A stretch of 24,542 bases of DNA, taken from positions 1 through 24,542 of IMG/VR virus record IMGVR_UViG_3300033148_008526; one strand, 5' to 3'. The position numbers and the translations under genes were made by a program. The notes beneath the pieces were generated by a model. The model searched no databases. It was not told where the DNA came from and saw nothing but the letters and a program-made list of their open reading frames with translations. The stretch comes from a virus. Each line of letters opens with the position of its first letter. The first letter of the stretch is position 1. Shown here piece after piece: positions 14,416 to 21,459 of this stretch.

Positions 14416-15699
14416 TTAAAATATCTGTGAATCAAGAAACTCTTCTGATATTTCACAATCCAAATATGTTTTATCATCTCGAAATCCTCGATCCCAATCT
14501 GCTCTAGCATGGCGGAACCTTTTGGCCTTGGGTGAAATATCTTGACCATCTATCGTCAAAACTTTTCTTAAATAAATCGGATTGAGTGCTGGCTTACCTT
14601 CCACCATAATCGTAAGCTGCTCTCGTATTTTCAATGGCATGGCACCTACTGAGGCTATTATGACCTCTTCCTCACTCCCGTCCTGTCTCTGTAACATGAC
14701 AGACATATCCACCGCACCGATAAGATGGGCGAACTTGTTGTCTTTGTTAGAAACGGAAACACCTGTGATGTAGGCGTCAATGTCTGCTCCGTATGCTTCA
14801 GACACAGTTCGTTTACGCTTTACGAATCCACTTTCCGATCGAGAACCAGTTGAGCAATAAGGAAGATTGATATTTTTTAGTACCACGCCTTCCTCTCCAT
14901 TAGCTATTAGCTCATCATAAAATTTTTGTAATTCTCCCGCCTTCCATTCTACCTCTTCAATTGTTACTCCTTCTTCAGTAAGATTACGTACTACATCTTG
15001 CCTCATTCTCATTCTATCGAGAAGCTTTTCCTTTTGAACATCCAAACCATTCCATAGAAGACAATCAAACACAACCAAAGATAAAGCACATTGCTCCCTT
15101 TGGATTTTATGGGACATTTCTGGTTCAGTGGATAAAATAGTTGTAGCAGCATTTAACTGTGAATTTGTTACTGTTCCTCTTTTTTTCCTGTATCGTGTGG
15201 TATCAATTTCTACTACATCACAACACGCTTCTGTATCTACTACAAATGCTGAAAGAAAAATGCCTCGGAATTCTTTTGCTTCTTTTAGTTCTCCATGATG
15301 CTCTATAAGAATAGTATCTGTATATTCCACTGGAAGAAAATTAGTTACAGATAAATTACGTGAGAAAAATTGAAATCCCTCCTCAGGACAGTACGTCATT
15401 AGCATACGAACGCCATTAAGTTTCTTCTCAGCAATCCAATCTTTGGATGTCATGCACTCTTCTTGTTTTTGAGGTTTCATATCTTTATAGTCAGAACAAA
15501 GTGCAGGACATTTTATGCCTAATCTTTGTTGCATGCCCCAGGATAAAGCATCAAACCCTCCGAGCTTATTTATTTCATACTCCTGTATGCGACGGACAAG
15601 ATCTTTAGACGTGATCTTCTTACCATTATGCAGCATTTCAACAGTGTCTGGATCTATTCCTCTGTTTCGCAATTCATCTTGAAGTTTAGATATTTTCAT
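14416..15699 (-). CDS. ATP-dependent DNA ligase
   Basis: Motif I reads EKKLNGVRM with the adenylated lysine at K93 (K-L-N-G-V-R); the usual KxDG Asp is Asn here. Later come VVFDCLLWNG (motif IIIa-like, about 228-237), NGEEGVVLKN (motif IV) and GFVKRKR (motif V), then a C-terminal OB-fold-like region. The order and spacing fit the nucleotidyltransferase core of ATP-dependent DNA ligases that seal nicks, here probably between Okazaki fragments. Length (427 aa) is normal for a phage ligase. The first 60 residues form a short helical DNA-binding-like extension. Its ATG overlaps the TGA of the upstream 70-aa gene. Confidence 0.88.
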   Translation of the reverse strand: MKISKLQDELRNRGIDPDTVEMLHNGKKITSKDLVRRIQEYEINKLGGFDALSWGMQQRLGIKCPALCSDYKDMKPQKQEECMTSKDWIAEKKLNGVRMLMTYCPEEGFQFFSRNLSVTNFLPVEYTDTILIEHHGELKEAKEFRGIFLSAFVVDTEACCDVVEIDTTRYRKKRGTVTNSQLNAATTILSTEPEMSHKIQREQCALSLVVFDCLLWNGLDVQKEKLLDRMRMRQDVVRNLTEEGVTIEEVEWKAGELQKFYDELIANGEEGVVLKNINLPYCSTGSRSESGFVKRKRTVSEAYGADIDAYITGVSVSNKDNKFAHLIGAVDMSVMLQRQDGSEEEVIIASVGAMPLKIREQLTIMVEGKPALNPIYLRKVLTIDGQDISPKAKRFRHARADWDRGFRDDKTYLDCEISEEFLDSQIF

Positions 15700-15908
15700 T
15701 TTATTTTCAGAGTAGGATGTGCATCTGTAGCACTAAAATCTTCTTTTTTAGAGGGGAAATGAGATATTTGTTGCCATTGTTCATACCATAAAGCTGTTCC
15801 CTCCTCTACTGCTCGCCCAGTTATAAGATCAGAAAAAGTAAAATAATGCCATTGCTTCTCTTTGATATGCCATGCTTTGTATTTTGTTTTGAATAAAGGT
15901 GTTTCCAT
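15696..15908 (-). CDS. Small Trp-rich phage protein (70 aa)
   Basis: The start is set at ATG 15908 with AGGA upstream; the longer frame would begin inside the promoter at 15937-15975, so it is rejected. The product contains YKAWHIKEKQWHYFTFSDL then TGR, reminiscent of the short YopX-like phage proteins in which a W..K...W segment opens the fold, but that is a loose resemblance. It is the first gene of the ligase-exonuclease operon. Confidence 0.55.
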   Translation of the reverse strand: METPLFKTKYKAWHIKEKQWHYFTFSDLITGRAVEEGTALWYEQWQQISHFPSKKEDFSATDAHPTLKIK

Positions 15909-15936
15909 TCTCTTTTTTCCTATATTACTTCTTGTT

Positions 15937-15975
15937 CTTATACTTAAATTATAATATACTTTGAGCAAAATACAA
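15937..15975 (-). promoter_or_regulatory. Minus-strand promoter of the ligase/exonuclease operon
   Basis: The -35 is TTGTAT (15970-15975), spacer 16, -10 TATAAT (15948-15953), followed by the same TTTAAGTATAAG as in the other cassettes. The left palindrome arm is changed (TATTATAAT instead of TCTTATAAT), so only the downstream half is conserved. Confidence 0.7.
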
Positions 15976-16017
15976 ATAGAAAATTATCTTTCTTCTTTAG
16001 CACCAGGCCACAAGATT

Positions 16018-16701
16018 TTATGAAGTTGAAGACTGTAGGTAGTCCATATTATCTCGTATCATCTTTTCAACTAATTGTCGTGGCCAATCCATATTTGGAA
16101 CTAAAGGAGTAGCTGGCCGCAACCTGTGTAAAGAGATAGCTGGACTAAAAACTTTCTTAGCTACCCAGTGCGGATGATTATCTATAACGTCCTTGGCATA
16201 CTTATAATCATAATCATTAGCAATAACAAATTTAATTACATCTATTTGTCTTAGATCTTGAAAAACCTCATCTTTCATATGCTTGTTCATTCCAGATGAA
16301 GGAAGCTTATAGTCGACTACGTATCTTGTATTCTCCCATACTTCTTTACTGCGACATGTATTATCTATTTTAATTGATCCATTTGTTTCAATACTGATTT
16401 TACAATAGTGAATAGGATGCTTCCACATAAGTTTCACACATAATTTGTTTACTGCTTCTTGCTGGAGCAATGGCTCACCTCCAGTTATAGTTACTTTCTT
16501 AAAATGTACTTGTTCAATTATTTCATTAATAGTCATCCAATTTTCAGGTGTAGGTGATTGAGAGTAAGCGGTGTCGCAGTACCCGCATGATAAATTGCAA
16601 CCCTTTAGTCTTATGAAAGTCGTAAGTTGACCAGCCCCATCAAAACAATTATATTCACCATCTATGCTATTGAAAATAGAACACACGTTTAATTTACACA
16701 T
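16018..16701 (-). CDS. queE: QueE, 7-carboxy-7-deazaguanine synthase
   Basis: The 227-residue protein opens with SIFNSIDGEY, the QueE signature for the substrate-binding start. It has CNLSCGYC with C35, C39 and C42 for the radical SAM cluster, followed by DT as in QueE, and TGGEPLLQ near 73-80. The later DYKLPSSGM and KFVIAND segments also match QueE. The enzyme rearranges 6-carboxytetrahydropterin to 7-carboxy-7-deazaguanine, the step before QueC. The ATG overlaps the RNA ligase stop (TAATG) and GGAGG lies upstream. Length is normal. Confidence 0.92.
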   Translation of the reverse strand: MCKLNVCSIFNSIDGEYNCFDGAGQLTTFIRLKGCNLSCGYCDTAYSQSPTPENWMTINEIIEQVHFKKVTITGGEPLLQQEAVNKLCVKLMWKHPIHYCKISIETNGSIKIDNTCRSKEVWENTRYVVDYKLPSSGMNKHMKDEVFQDLRQIDVIKFVIANDYDYKYAKDVIDNHPHWVAKKVFSPAISLHRLRPATPLVPNMDWPRQLVEKMIRDNMDYLQSSTS

Positions 16702-17891
16702 TATAATTCGTCCTCCACATCGCCCACGTTCTTCTCCATTCTTTTATCCTGATCTAGCAAAAATTCAGGAGATTTATATTTCAAACAAGTCCAATTTCCA
16801 TCCTTCTTTTCAAACCAAACAACAACTCCTTCACACAATGTTTTTGCATCTACTCTAGACATTCCAGAAGCTGCAGATTGAGATGCTTCTACCACTTCTT
16901 CTTTACCGAACGCCATACCTATAAAAAATGGTTGTTCCATGCCTAGCTCTAACGCTCTAGCATAAACCTGTTTACGACTTAAATCTATCGGACATCTGTA
17001 ACGAACATTCGGTGGAAGCGATTGCGTCACTCGATACAGCATTGCTTTGAATTCACCACTACGACAATCATATGGATATCCCGGCTGAATCATTTTACCT
17101 CCATCGTACCCATAAATCTCATAGTAAATGGTTTCTCCACGATGCAAATGCGGAGCTACTCTTCTTTCAATCTCTTGCCGTATTGCCGGAATATGATGAT
17201 TAATATTATCCACTCTACGAGTTCCGCTAATGATTTTCCATTCCTGTTTGGGTGCCCAAAATTTCCACCAGGAACGTTTTGTATCTACTAATACGTTTCC
17301 TGTTCTACCACTCGTACCATGAATTTTTTCCTCAATCCAACACACAGTGCTATCAGGAATACTGTCCAATTCTCTCATCAACTGTTTGGTGTCCCAGTGT
17401 TTATGAAACATTTTAGATACAGATGGCCTTTGTTGTCTCTGAGCATGCTTAGTTGGTACGATATACTTACTGCATATCTCAATTCCATTAATAGATACGA
17501 ACTCATCCCCGACCCGCAGAGAAAATGGTTTATCATTAACTAGTTCAGGTATTTTGAATAGAGAATCAATATCAATAACGTATCCGTTGCTCATTTCTCC
17601 CCGAAACTTCTGAGCACGAACTTTGCCATTTTTTCCGAAATATCCTTTTTTAGTTGAATCAATATTCATCTCTGAACTACTATAAAGATTGTTGTGGTAC
17701 AAAAAAGTATGTGACAATCTCAAATTAGAATCAAAGTAAACCATCAGATCATCTTCTTTGGCTTCCCACCCTACTATCACAGTAGTGCCTAAAACAGTGG
17801 CCAGCTTAAGTCTATCGGCGTTGGGATGCTTCCGCACATTCTGCAGACGCACTATAATTGCATTGTTATTTTCTGACTTAGTTAGTTTCAT
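16701..17891 (-). CDS. RNA ligase (Rnl2/DraRnl-like) with N-terminal OB-like domain
   Basis: The nucleotidyltransferase core starts near residue 180: EEKIHGTSGR gives motif I with lysine K189 (K-x-H-G). YYEIYG (about 256-261) is motif III, CEGVVVW near 353-359 is motif IV, and LKYKS (370-374) is motif V. The first ~140 residues carry NADRLKLATVLG, which resembles tRNA-binding OB folds and fits the Deinococcus-type RNA ligase arrangement. It would join RNA ends, possibly repairing tRNAs cut by host defences; a P-loop kinase gene and tRNA genes are also in the window. GAGGAAG precedes the ATG, which overlaps the stop of a tiny disrupted ORF. Confidence 0.85.
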   Translation of the reverse strand: MKLTKSENNNAIIVRLQNVRKHPNADRLKLATVLGTTVIVGWEAKEDDLMVYFDSNLRLSHTFLYHNNLYSSSEMNIDSTKKGYFGKNGKVRAQKFRGEMSNGYVIDIDSLFKIPELVNDKPFSLRVGDEFVSINGIEICSKYIVPTKHAQRQQRPSVSKMFHKHWDTKQLMRELDSIPDSTVCWIEEKIHGTSGRTGNVLVDTKRSWWKFWAPKQEWKIISGTRRVDNINHHIPAIRQEIERRVAPHLHRGETIYYEIYGYDGGKMIQPGYPYDCRSGEFKAMLYRVTQSLPPNVRYRCPIDLSRKQVYARALELGMEQPFFIGMAFGKEEVVEASQSAASGMSRVDAKTLCEGVVVWFEKKDGNWTCLKYKSPEFLLDQDKRMEKNVGDVEDEL

Positions 17892-17987
17892 ATCTTCCTC
17901 TTCTCAAAGTATTTATCTAACCATTCATCCACAATTTCTGAACTATTTGTTCTCTCCAACGTCTTCCAATATTTACCAAAAAACCAT
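17888..17987 (-). pseudogene. Tiny ORF with one extra base in a T6 run
   Basis: ATG 17987 is preceded by AGGA at good spacing, but the frame stops after MVFW. Removing one T from the run of six that follows gives an open frame of 32 residues (MVFGKYWKTLERTNSS, then a helical end) whose TGA overlaps the RNA ligase ATG, as is usual for genes in this region. The span is one base more than a multiple of three. I read it as a real small gene disrupted by an indel or a sequence error. Confidence 0.45.
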
Positions 17988-18033
17988 TTTCTTTCCTGTC
18001 ACAGCAATAGTATCTACTAAAACATATATATAA

Positions 18034-18060
18034 ATTATACTGCCGTTTTGTTAAAATCAA
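18034..18060 (-). promoter_or_regulatory. Minus-strand promoter of the RNA ligase/QueE operon
   Basis: The -10 is TATAAT (18034-18039), spacer 15 bases, -35 TTGATT (18055-18060). The sequence after the -10 (TTTATATATATG) differs from the TTTAAGTATAAG of the other cassettes. It lies immediately after the end of the 18073-18606 gene. Confidence 0.55.
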
Positions 18061-18072
18061 AATACTTTTTAT

Positions 18073-18606
18073 TTAATCCCACCATTCTTGAACATGTCTA
18101 CTGAATATCTTACAAAACAAATCTATATCTTGTTGTATCATTTCTGCTTCATGCTTACTAGCTGGTATGATCCATCTAGCATCTGGTTCATCTGATTCAT
18201 CATGAGAAACAATACATATCATTCCATTTTCATCTGATTCTTTAGTAAAAGATTCCTTCATTTTTTTACTGAACCAATCAAAATGCGGTTTATTTCTTTT
18301 GTCATATGGAGTCGTGTAGTTTTCCTCCATGAGACGTTTCAAAAGTAAGTAACATATTTTTGTTTGCTTAGCATACTTGGGTGCTCCCATAGTTATGCCA
18401 TACTTTGCGTGAAATCTAGACATCTTTTGAAGCTTCTTATGCATGACTGCGTAAAGGAAGTAGTTGTCCCAATCTCGATCTTTCCAGATTATTGGAAACC
18501 AAACGATCAGATTCTGAATACCATACTTAAGGTTATTCTTCAATCTTCTAGGAGTCAAATTGTTATAAAAAAATCTACGAATACAATAGTACCATTCCCA
18601 ATTCAT
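18073..18606 (-). CDS. Unknown phage protein (177 aa) with WFPIIWKDRDWD core
   Basis: Start at ATG 18606, not 18618: GGGAG lies just before it and the ATG overlaps the stop of the upstream gene (ATGA). The sequence has a NLIVWFPIIWKDRDWDNYF block, which I associate with a widespread family of uncharacterised phage proteins; no catalytic role is known to me. The C-terminal half is acidic, with DESDEPDARWIIP. The clustering with replication genes suggests a nucleic-acid related role but nothing in the sequence proves it. Confidence 0.65.
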   Translation of the reverse strand: MNWEWYYCIRRFFYNNLTPRRLKNNLKYGIQNLIVWFPIIWKDRDWDNYFLYAVMHKKLQKMSRFHAKYGITMGAPKYAKQTKICYLLLKRLMEENYTTPYDKRNKPHFDWFSKKMKESFTKESDENGMICIVSHDESDEPDARWIIPASKHEAEMIQQDIDLFCKIFSRHVQEWWD

Positions 18607-19118
18607 TTTATCTCCCAAGGCATTGGATCTTCAGGATTCAAATCTTTTTCTAACTGAGACACACATCCATTCTCTTTAATTTTGCGATTTTCATACGGTC
18701 TGCAAATTCTCCAGTAGAATTCATCCGCAGCACATAAAAACACACCATCTATATCCTTTTTCTGTTTATGGTTCCAAAATTCATTGAACTCTTTTAAAGC
18801 TATATGAAAAACAGCTCGAAGATTGTTAAGATTAGCATACTTTAACCCTCGATCCATTACAGCTTTATGGGATAGCCAAGTAAGCATATAATTGAAATCT
18901 CCCACATTAAACTTAGGGAGTAAATTTATTAAATCTTCCACTCCAGGATATGCTTTCAAATCTGGAGCAAAAGAAAGACAGGACGTTACATCAGTTTGAA
19001 TCATATATTTGCAGGCCAATGCTATAAAAACTTTTATCAATCCTTTATCATCCATATCTGGAAATTGTTCTAAAATTTCTGTAAACTTAGATCTATCTTC
19101 TGGTTTTATATAGGGCAT
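18603..19118 (-). CDS. Unknown phage protein starting MPYIKPEDR
   Basis: ATG 19118 is chosen because GGGAGAAAG precedes it; an upstream TTG frame would overlap the previous ORF. The product (171 aa) opens MPYIKPEDRSKF, has a GDFNYMLTWLSHK helix in the middle and ends with FYWRICRPYENRKIKENG. This start and the late RxxxPYExxKxxxNG block match a common phage family of unknown function. It is coupled to the next gene by ATGA overlap. Confidence 0.65.
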   Translation of the reverse strand: MPYIKPEDRSKFTEILEQFPDMDDKGLIKVFIALACKYMIQTDVTSCLSFAPDLKAYPGVEDLINLLPKFNVGDFNYMLTWLSHKAVMDRGLKYANLNNLRAVFHIALKEFNEFWNHKQKKDIDGVFLCAADEFYWRICRPYENRKIKENGCVSQLEKDLNPEDPMPWEIK

Positions 19119-19131
19119 TTTCTTTCTCCCA

Positions 19132-19293
19132 TCATTTAAAAACAAATATTATTATGTTTGCACACCCATAAAGTACACCTAAGGCAATTGTTTTCCAATT
19201 TGATCCTGGAATGAAACAGTCAGTTATGGCTACACCAAACATGCCTACGAGTAAAAAAATGACCAAAACAAATCGCAAGGTTTTTAAATTCAT
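19132..19293 (-). CDS. Tiny two-helix membrane protein after primase
   Basis: A 53-residue ORF begins at ATG 19293, overlapping the primase stop (ATGA), with GGAGG five bases upstream. It has two hydrophobic helices, RFVLVIFLLVGMFGVAI (about 7-23) and TIALGVLYGCANIIIFVF (about 35-52), separated by a short polar loop with Cys and Pro. This is a small membrane hairpin of unknown role. A holin is a formal possibility from topology, but its place among replication genes does not support that. Confidence 0.65.
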   Translation of the reverse strand: MNLKTLRFVLVIFLLVGMFGVAITDCFIPGSNWKTIALGVLYGCANIIIFVFK

Positions 19294-20237
19294 GCTACCT
19301 CCGGAAACACTCGATCGTATATTCTATGCCATATCTCTTTAGTGCCTAAACTGTCTGGATCTTCCGTAAAGGGTATTTTAACTACTTCAACCTTATTTAC
19401 ATATGGGGTAAAGAAAGTGGCTTCATCTCTGGAGTGCCAATATGCATCACCATCCAAACAAAACACAAGGCAATCCAAATCTAATTTAAGAATTAATGAT
19501 TTTTGTACATCTGTTAAGTATAAACCAAACATAGCTACAGCTTCTTTTCCTACCCGCCATTTATCCAGAATGCCTTCTGTAATGATTAGTAAATTTTCTA
19601 TCCCATCATACCCGTATAGATAATTATTGATGGACATGCTTGGATACAAATAACTTATTTTTGCTTGCCCTGTCATATCTACAGCCGCAAAACTAACCTG
19701 TTGCTGATTCTGATGAATAGGTATAATCATTCTATTCATATATTTTCCTACTCTACATACTCCGCAGCCCTGTTCTATAACATGCTCTATAGATAATTTT
19801 CTTCTTCGTAAATATTTTCTAAGCAATGGGTAATTTATATCTGTGTATATCTTTTCAAAATATTTAGGCAAAGGCGAGAAAGTGTTTTCCTCTTTTCTTT
19901 TTTCTCTCTTGCCTTGCCAAGATCTAGAAGCATCAACTATTCTATCTGCTCCATCTTTGTCTTTAGCTCCAGATACTTCATCAATCATGCTCTGACATTC
20001 TGCACTACTATTTCCTGTAATAACCTGCAACAAGAAAGAGAAGTGTCCCTTCCTCTTACACTTCCAACAAGAAAATAGCATGCTATCATCAAAAATGCCC
20101 ATATGATTAGAATGATCTCCGCAATCTTGAAATGGGCATTGGATATTGATTGAACCGATAGAAACATTGGTTCCTTCATCCCACCAGGGAATATTTAATT
20201 CATCCAGAATAGTAGTAACTATTTGTCGAGTATGCAT
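19290..20237 (-). CDS. DnaG-like primase (zinc finger plus TOPRIM)
   Basis: The N-terminus has CPFQDCGDHSNH (C34, H42 or H45) and CWKC (C57, C60), a CHC2-type zinc finger that binds template DNA. After a linker, ITEGILDKW supplies the TOPRIM glutamate (E222), LDGDAY the DxD (D263, D265), and EDPDSLG a further acidic segment common to DnaG/phage primases. At 315 residues it is short and has no helicase domain; the helicase is encoded separately at 23235-24542. It would make RNA primers for lagging-strand synthesis. It starts six bases after the FolE fusion gene. Confidence 0.88.
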   Translation of the reverse strand: MHTRQIVTTILDELNIPWWDEGTNVSIGSINIQCPFQDCGDHSNHMGIFDDSMLFSCWKCKRKGHFSFLLQVITGNSSAECQSMIDEVSGAKDKDGADRIVDASRSWQGKREKRKEENTFSPLPKYFEKIYTDINYPLLRKYLRRRKLSIEHVIEQGCGVCRVGKYMNRMIIPIHQNQQQVSFAAVDMTGQAKISYLYPSMSINNYLYGYDGIENLLIITEGILDKWRVGKEAVAMFGLYLTDVQKSLILKLDLDCLVFCLDGDAYWHSRDEATFFTPYVNKVEVVKIPFTEDPDSLGTKEIWHRIYDRVFPEVA

Positions 20238-20243
20238 GTGTTT

Positions 20244-21416
20244 TTAAAAATTTCCTTTTTCAATAAGAGACAAAAATTCAGATCTAGTAGCTTGATTTTT
20301 TTTGAAAGCCCCAACAACAGAAGTAGTCACAGTTACAGATTCAGGTTTACTTACTCCTCTCATACGCATACAAAAATGTTGTCCTTCTACATATGCAGCC
20401 GCTCCTTGGGGTTTTATCTTCATAAGATATTTTGTTATTTCATTTGTTAATTGTTCTTGAACAACTGGTCTTTTTGCTAATATTTCTGCTAATCTAGCTA
20501 ATTTAGATATCCCTAAAATGTGCCCATTAGGAATGTACGCTATGGAGATATACAATTCCACCGGTAAAAAATGATGTGGACACATTGAAAAAACATGTAT
20601 ACCATTAACTACAATCATCTCATCCGTATCGTCTTTAAAAGCTGTAGATAGAATAGAATCAATTTGTTTTTCTGTATCTTTAACTCCTTCAAAAATTTCT
20701 GCGTATGCTCGAGCAACACGCTTGGGTGTTTGCAAAAAATGCTGATCTTTTATTTTCAAACCAAACTCTTTACGAAGACCTTTCAAAATAAGATGCATTC
20801 CTTTTTCAATATCATAAAGGCCCACATATCTGGTAGAAGTTCTTCTTAATTCATTGTGCAGTTTGGAATGGCAACTTCTACACATTACGGTTAAGTTTTC
20901 TAGAGAATGATTTCCTATTTCAGAATTATAGTTATTACAATCTATGTGATGAACAACTAATCTTTTTTTAGGAAAAATTTTTCCACATCTTGAACAGGTC
21001 CTTCCATAATGTTCAAGAGCTCGATTTCTATAATTATTAGCATTATAGTATTCTGTATTTCTTTTAGTTTGTTTCATTTTTTCATTAGATTTTTTTCGTG
21101 TCTTTGAATCCATATTATCTTTACTCCTAACACGTATTTGATTTGGATCTTTCATTTGTTCAATAGCTGAAGAACGTTTTGCATCTTTAAGTTCTTTTGC
21201 TTTAACGGGACCAAACATTTCTATATACGTTTTTCCTCGACTATGATCCCCACGAGTATTCGTTCTATGACATGTTTCCATAAGTGCTTTTGGAAACTTT
21301 TCTTTATATTTTTTCATTGTCATATTATGATATTTTTTAAGATGGGTATTAGAAATTCTCTTAAATTTTTTATCACACAGTTGGCAAACTACAAAATCAT
21401 CATCCAATTTGTGCAT
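20244..21416 (-). CDS. folE: HNH endonuclease fused to GTP cyclohydrolase I
   Basis: Residues 1-55 contain a C2H2-like finger (C11, C14, H25, H30; HLKKYHNMT) of the type found in phage HNH homing endonucleases. Residues 141-190 are the HNH domain: CSRC (141-144), VVHHID (154-159), N174, and CRSCHSKLH with C179, C182, H183, H187. From about residue 200 FolE begins with YDIEKGMHLILKGLRKEFG, continues with TPKRVARAYAEIF, the zinc site SMCPHHFLP (C279 and the following His) and the second Cys in GQHFCMRMRGV (C349). FolE turns GTP into dihydroneopterin triphosphate, the first step to preQ0. No stop, start codon with good Shine-Dalgarno or frame change separates the halves. ATG 21416 follows AGGAGA. 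Confidence 0.88.
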   Translation of the reverse strand: MHKLDDDFVVCQLCDKKFKRISNTHLKKYHNMTMKKYKEKFPKALMETCHRTNTRGDHSRGKTYIEMFGPVKAKELKDAKRSSAIEQMKDPNQIRVRSKDNMDSKTRKKSNEKMKQTKRNTEYYNANNYRNRALEHYGRTCSRCGKIFPKKRLVVHHIDCNNYNSEIGNHSLENLTVMCRSCHSKLHNELRRTSTRYVGLYDIEKGMHLILKGLRKEFGLKIKDQHFLQTPKRVARAYAEIFEGVKDTEKQIDSILSTAFKDDTDEMIVVNGIHVFSMCPHHFLPVELYISIAYIPNGHILGISKLARLAEILAKRPVVQEQLTNEITKYLMKIKPQGAAAYVEGQHFCMRMRGVSKPESVTVTTSVVGAFKKNQATRSEFLSLIEKGNF

Positions 21417-21431
21417 TGTTTTCTCCTATCT

Positions 21432-21459
21432 ATTATACTTTAAATTGAAGTGACATCTA
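21432..21459 (-). promoter_or_regulatory. Possible promoter of the HNH-FolE/primase operon
   Basis: TATAAT (21432-21437) lies 15 bases upstream of the HNH-FolE ATG, with AGGAGA in between, giving a very short leader. The -35 at 16-base spacing (TAGATG) is weak. It overlaps the end of the helicase gene region. Confidence 0.4.

Noticed and set aside
19132-19293. Holin assignment for the two-helix 53-residue protein
   Set aside because: Topology alone would fit, but there is no endolysin or spanin nearby and the gene is coupled to primase.
20244-21416. Group I intron or intein explanation for the HNH segment in front of folE
   Set aside because: There is no upstream FolE exon: the helicase gene ends at 21460, and no intein splice-junction residues (Cys/Ser start, HN end) flank the HNH part. 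A simple fusion fits better.
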